6,071 nt of DNA from an uncultured Methanobrevibacter sp. (GTDB taxonomy: Archaea; Methanobacteriota; Methanobacteria; Methanobacteriales; Methanobacteriaceae). Both the position numbers and the translations under genes were made by a program. Below the pieces are notes generated by a model that saw nothing but the letters and a program-made list of their open reading frames with translations, did no database searches and was not told the DNA's origin. The first letter of the stretch is position 1, and the number at the start of each line of letters is the position of its first letter. This document shows, piece after piece, positions 4,898-6,071 of the stretch. The stretch spans positions 1 through 6,071 of the forward strand of contig CAMODR010000090.1 of NCBI GenBank assembly GCA_946611495.1. The letters run 5' to 3'.

Positions 4898-5968
4898 TTG
4901 AGTATTTTCGGAAATGAAGACGCTATTGAAATTGAACCAACTAGAGTCGTAAAAAATAGCTTAGGTATTGACTTAGGTACATTAAACACTGTAATTGCTA
5001 AACCATCAGGAGACAAATTTGACTTATACCAAATCCCTTCTGTTGTAGCAGTTAAAAAAGATGACCCTACTGCTGTATTGGCTGTTGGAGAAGAAGCTAA
5101 AAAGATGTTAGGAAGAACTCCTGAAGACATTGTAGCTGTTAGACCTTTGAAAAAAGGTGTAATCGAAAACATTGCACAAGCACAAGCTTTACTCATTAGA
5201 GCAATGGAAATTGGTATTAATGAAGGAGAAACCGTTGGCAGAATCGTTATCGGTATTCCTGGTGACTCTTCTGAAGTGGAAAAGAATGCTGCTGAAGAAA
5301 TCGGTAGAAAAGCTGGTGCAGAATATGTCTTAGTTATCAGCGAAGGATTAGCTGCAGCTATCGGTGCAGGATTACCTATTGCAGAACCTAACGGAACCAT
5401 GGTTTTAGATATTGGTGCTGGATCCACTGACCTTGTTGTCATTTCCCTTGGAGGAATCAACGACATTGAAACCGTAAGATACGGTGGAGACGACATTGAC
5501 AACAGAATTGTGGAATTAATCGAAGAAAAATACAATGTTGCAATCAGTATCCACGATGCAGAAGCTGCTAAAATCGAAGTTGGTATGATTCACTGCAGTG
5601 AAGAATTTGAAAACCTAAATTATGAAGTAATTGGTAAATCCTTAGAAACCAACAGACCTAAAAAGGTAGTCATTGACTCCATGTTAGTTGCAGATGCAGC
5701 AGAACCAATCATTAAGGAAGTAATCGGCGGATTAAACCTTATCTTAGAAAGATTACCTGCTGAATTAATGATGGGTATTTACACAAATACTGTAGCAGTT
5801 GGAGGAAGCTCCAGATTAAGAGGTCTTAAAGAAAGAATCTTTGATGAATCTGAAATTCCTATCAAAGTATCTGATGACCCAATGACAGTAGTGGCTAAAG
5901 GAACTGCTATTGTTGCTGCTGAACCATTAGCTTTAGAACCAGAAGTACGTTTAAAAGCTATGAAATAG
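4898..5968 (+). CDS. mreB: MreB-like actin homologue (rod shape-determining protein)
   Basis: This 356-residue protein belongs to the MreB branch of the actin/Hsp70 ATPase superfamily. MreB forms ATP-dependent filaments under the membrane that guide wall synthesis; here it would act on pseudomurein. Its length is close to that of bacterial MreB (about 335-350). Motifs in order: phosphate 1, GIDLGTLNTV (23-32); connect 1, RPLKKGVI (82-89); IVIGIPGD (116-123); the catalytic-position Glu149 in SEGLAAAIGAGLP (bacterial MreB usually has EEP here, so the neighbours are changed to Ser and Gly); phosphate 2, LDIGAGSTDLVVISLGG (170-186); GGDDID (196-201); the adenosine motif VGGSSRLRGL (301-310, usually GGGAxLRGL); and DDPMTVVAKGTA (326-337). 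The first 20 residues are acidic, and the segment around 105-115 lacks the hydrophobic loop that binds membrane in bacterial MreB. The TTG start is fixed by GGAGG. No mreC or mreD follows within the window. Confidence 0.93.
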   Translation: MSIFGNEDAIEIEPTRVVKNSLGIDLGTLNTVIAKPSGDKFDLYQIPSVVAVKKDDPTAVLAVGEEAKKMLGRTPEDIVAVRPLKKGVIENIAQAQALLIRAMEIGINEGETVGRIVIGIPGDSSEVEKNAAEEIGRKAGAEYVLVISEGLAAAIGAGLPIAEPNGTMVLDIGAGSTDLVVISLGGINDIETVRYGGDDIDNRIVELIEEKYNVAISIHDAEAAKIEVGMIHCSEEFENLNYEVIGKSLETNRPKKVVIDSMLVADAAEPIIKEVIGGLNLILERLPAELMMGIYTNTVAVGGSSRLRGLKERIFDESEIPIKVSDDPMTVVAKGTAIVAAEPLALEPEVRLKAMK

Positions 5969-5979
5969 ATAAGTAAGTA

Positions 5980-6008
5980 AATTAATAATGATAAAGAAAT
6001 TATTAATT
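5980..6008 (+). terminator. AT-only stem-loop after mreB
   Basis: Arms aattaataat (5980-5989) and attattaatt (5999-6008) pair over 10 bp around a 9-nt loop, 11 nt after the mreB stop. The stem is weak because it has no G:C pair. It may mark the transcript end together with the T-rich sequence that follows. Confidence 0.3.
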
Positions 6009-6033
6009 ATTAGCGTTCTATTTCTAAAAATAC

Positions 6034-6057
6034 TATGAATTGTTTATACAATTCATA
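6034..6057 (+). terminator. Perfect 10-bp hairpin downstream of mreB
   Basis: Arms tatgaattgt (6034-6043) and acaattcata (6048-6057) pair completely with a 4-nt loop (ttat), 65 nt after the mreB stop, and are followed by attcctttatta. It is compatible with a transcript end or a 3' stabilising hairpin for mreB. It could equally be an operator for a gene beyond the window, as the site is symmetrical. Confidence 0.4.
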
Positions 6058-6071
6058 ATATTCCTTTATTA

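Noticed and set aside
4882..5535. Open frame of 217 codons on the minus strand opposite mreB
   Set aside because: It is antisense to the conserved ATPase core; its Ser/Pro/Ile-rich translation reflects mreB codon use.

Overview
This window looks like the chromosome of an AT-rich methanogenic archaeon of the order Methanobacteriales, most probably Methanobrevibacter or a close relative. The reasons are very AT-rich spacers with T-tract ends and TATA-like boxes, AGA/ATA-rich codon use, an archaetidylserine-synthase type CDP-alcohol phosphatidyltransferase, and a true MreB homologue. Among archaea, MreB is known mainly from the pseudomurein-walled methanogens. The genus is inferred from sequence style and family content; no search was run.

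Layout: there are four protein genes in two divergent pairs. On the minus strand, running leftwards from about 3045, are archaetidylserine synthase (2125-3045) and, 250 nt further on, a large single-pass membrane protein (6-1874). The membrane protein has a DUF515-like and CpaB/SAF-like outer domain, split by a Ser/Asp-rich linker. On the plus strand are an unrecognised cytoplasmic protein of 252 residues with a Lys/Glu tail (3727-4485) and an MreB-like actin homologue (4898-5968). The two pairs are separated by a 680-nt AT-rich divergent promoter region (3046-3726). It holds a TATA-like box for the lipid gene, an imperfect 40-bp tandem duplication, and two stem-loops just upstream of the unknown gene. 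A second spacer (4486-4897) holds a terminator-like hairpin and a 16-bp perfect inverted repeat in front of mreB. Two further short hairpins follow mreB. No tRNA, rRNA, CRISPR array, insertion sequence or phage gene is visible.

How the genes fit together: three of the four products point to the cell envelope: a polar membrane lipid, a membrane-anchored surface protein, and the cytoskeletal filament that guides wall growth. The unknown protein lies directly upstream of mreB and may belong to the same process, but this rests on position alone. No clearly new defence or mobile system is visible. The most interesting points are the unexplained partner gene, the apparent lack of membrane-binding elements in this MreB, the CpaB-like fold in the membrane protein, and the inverted repeat at the mreB promoter.
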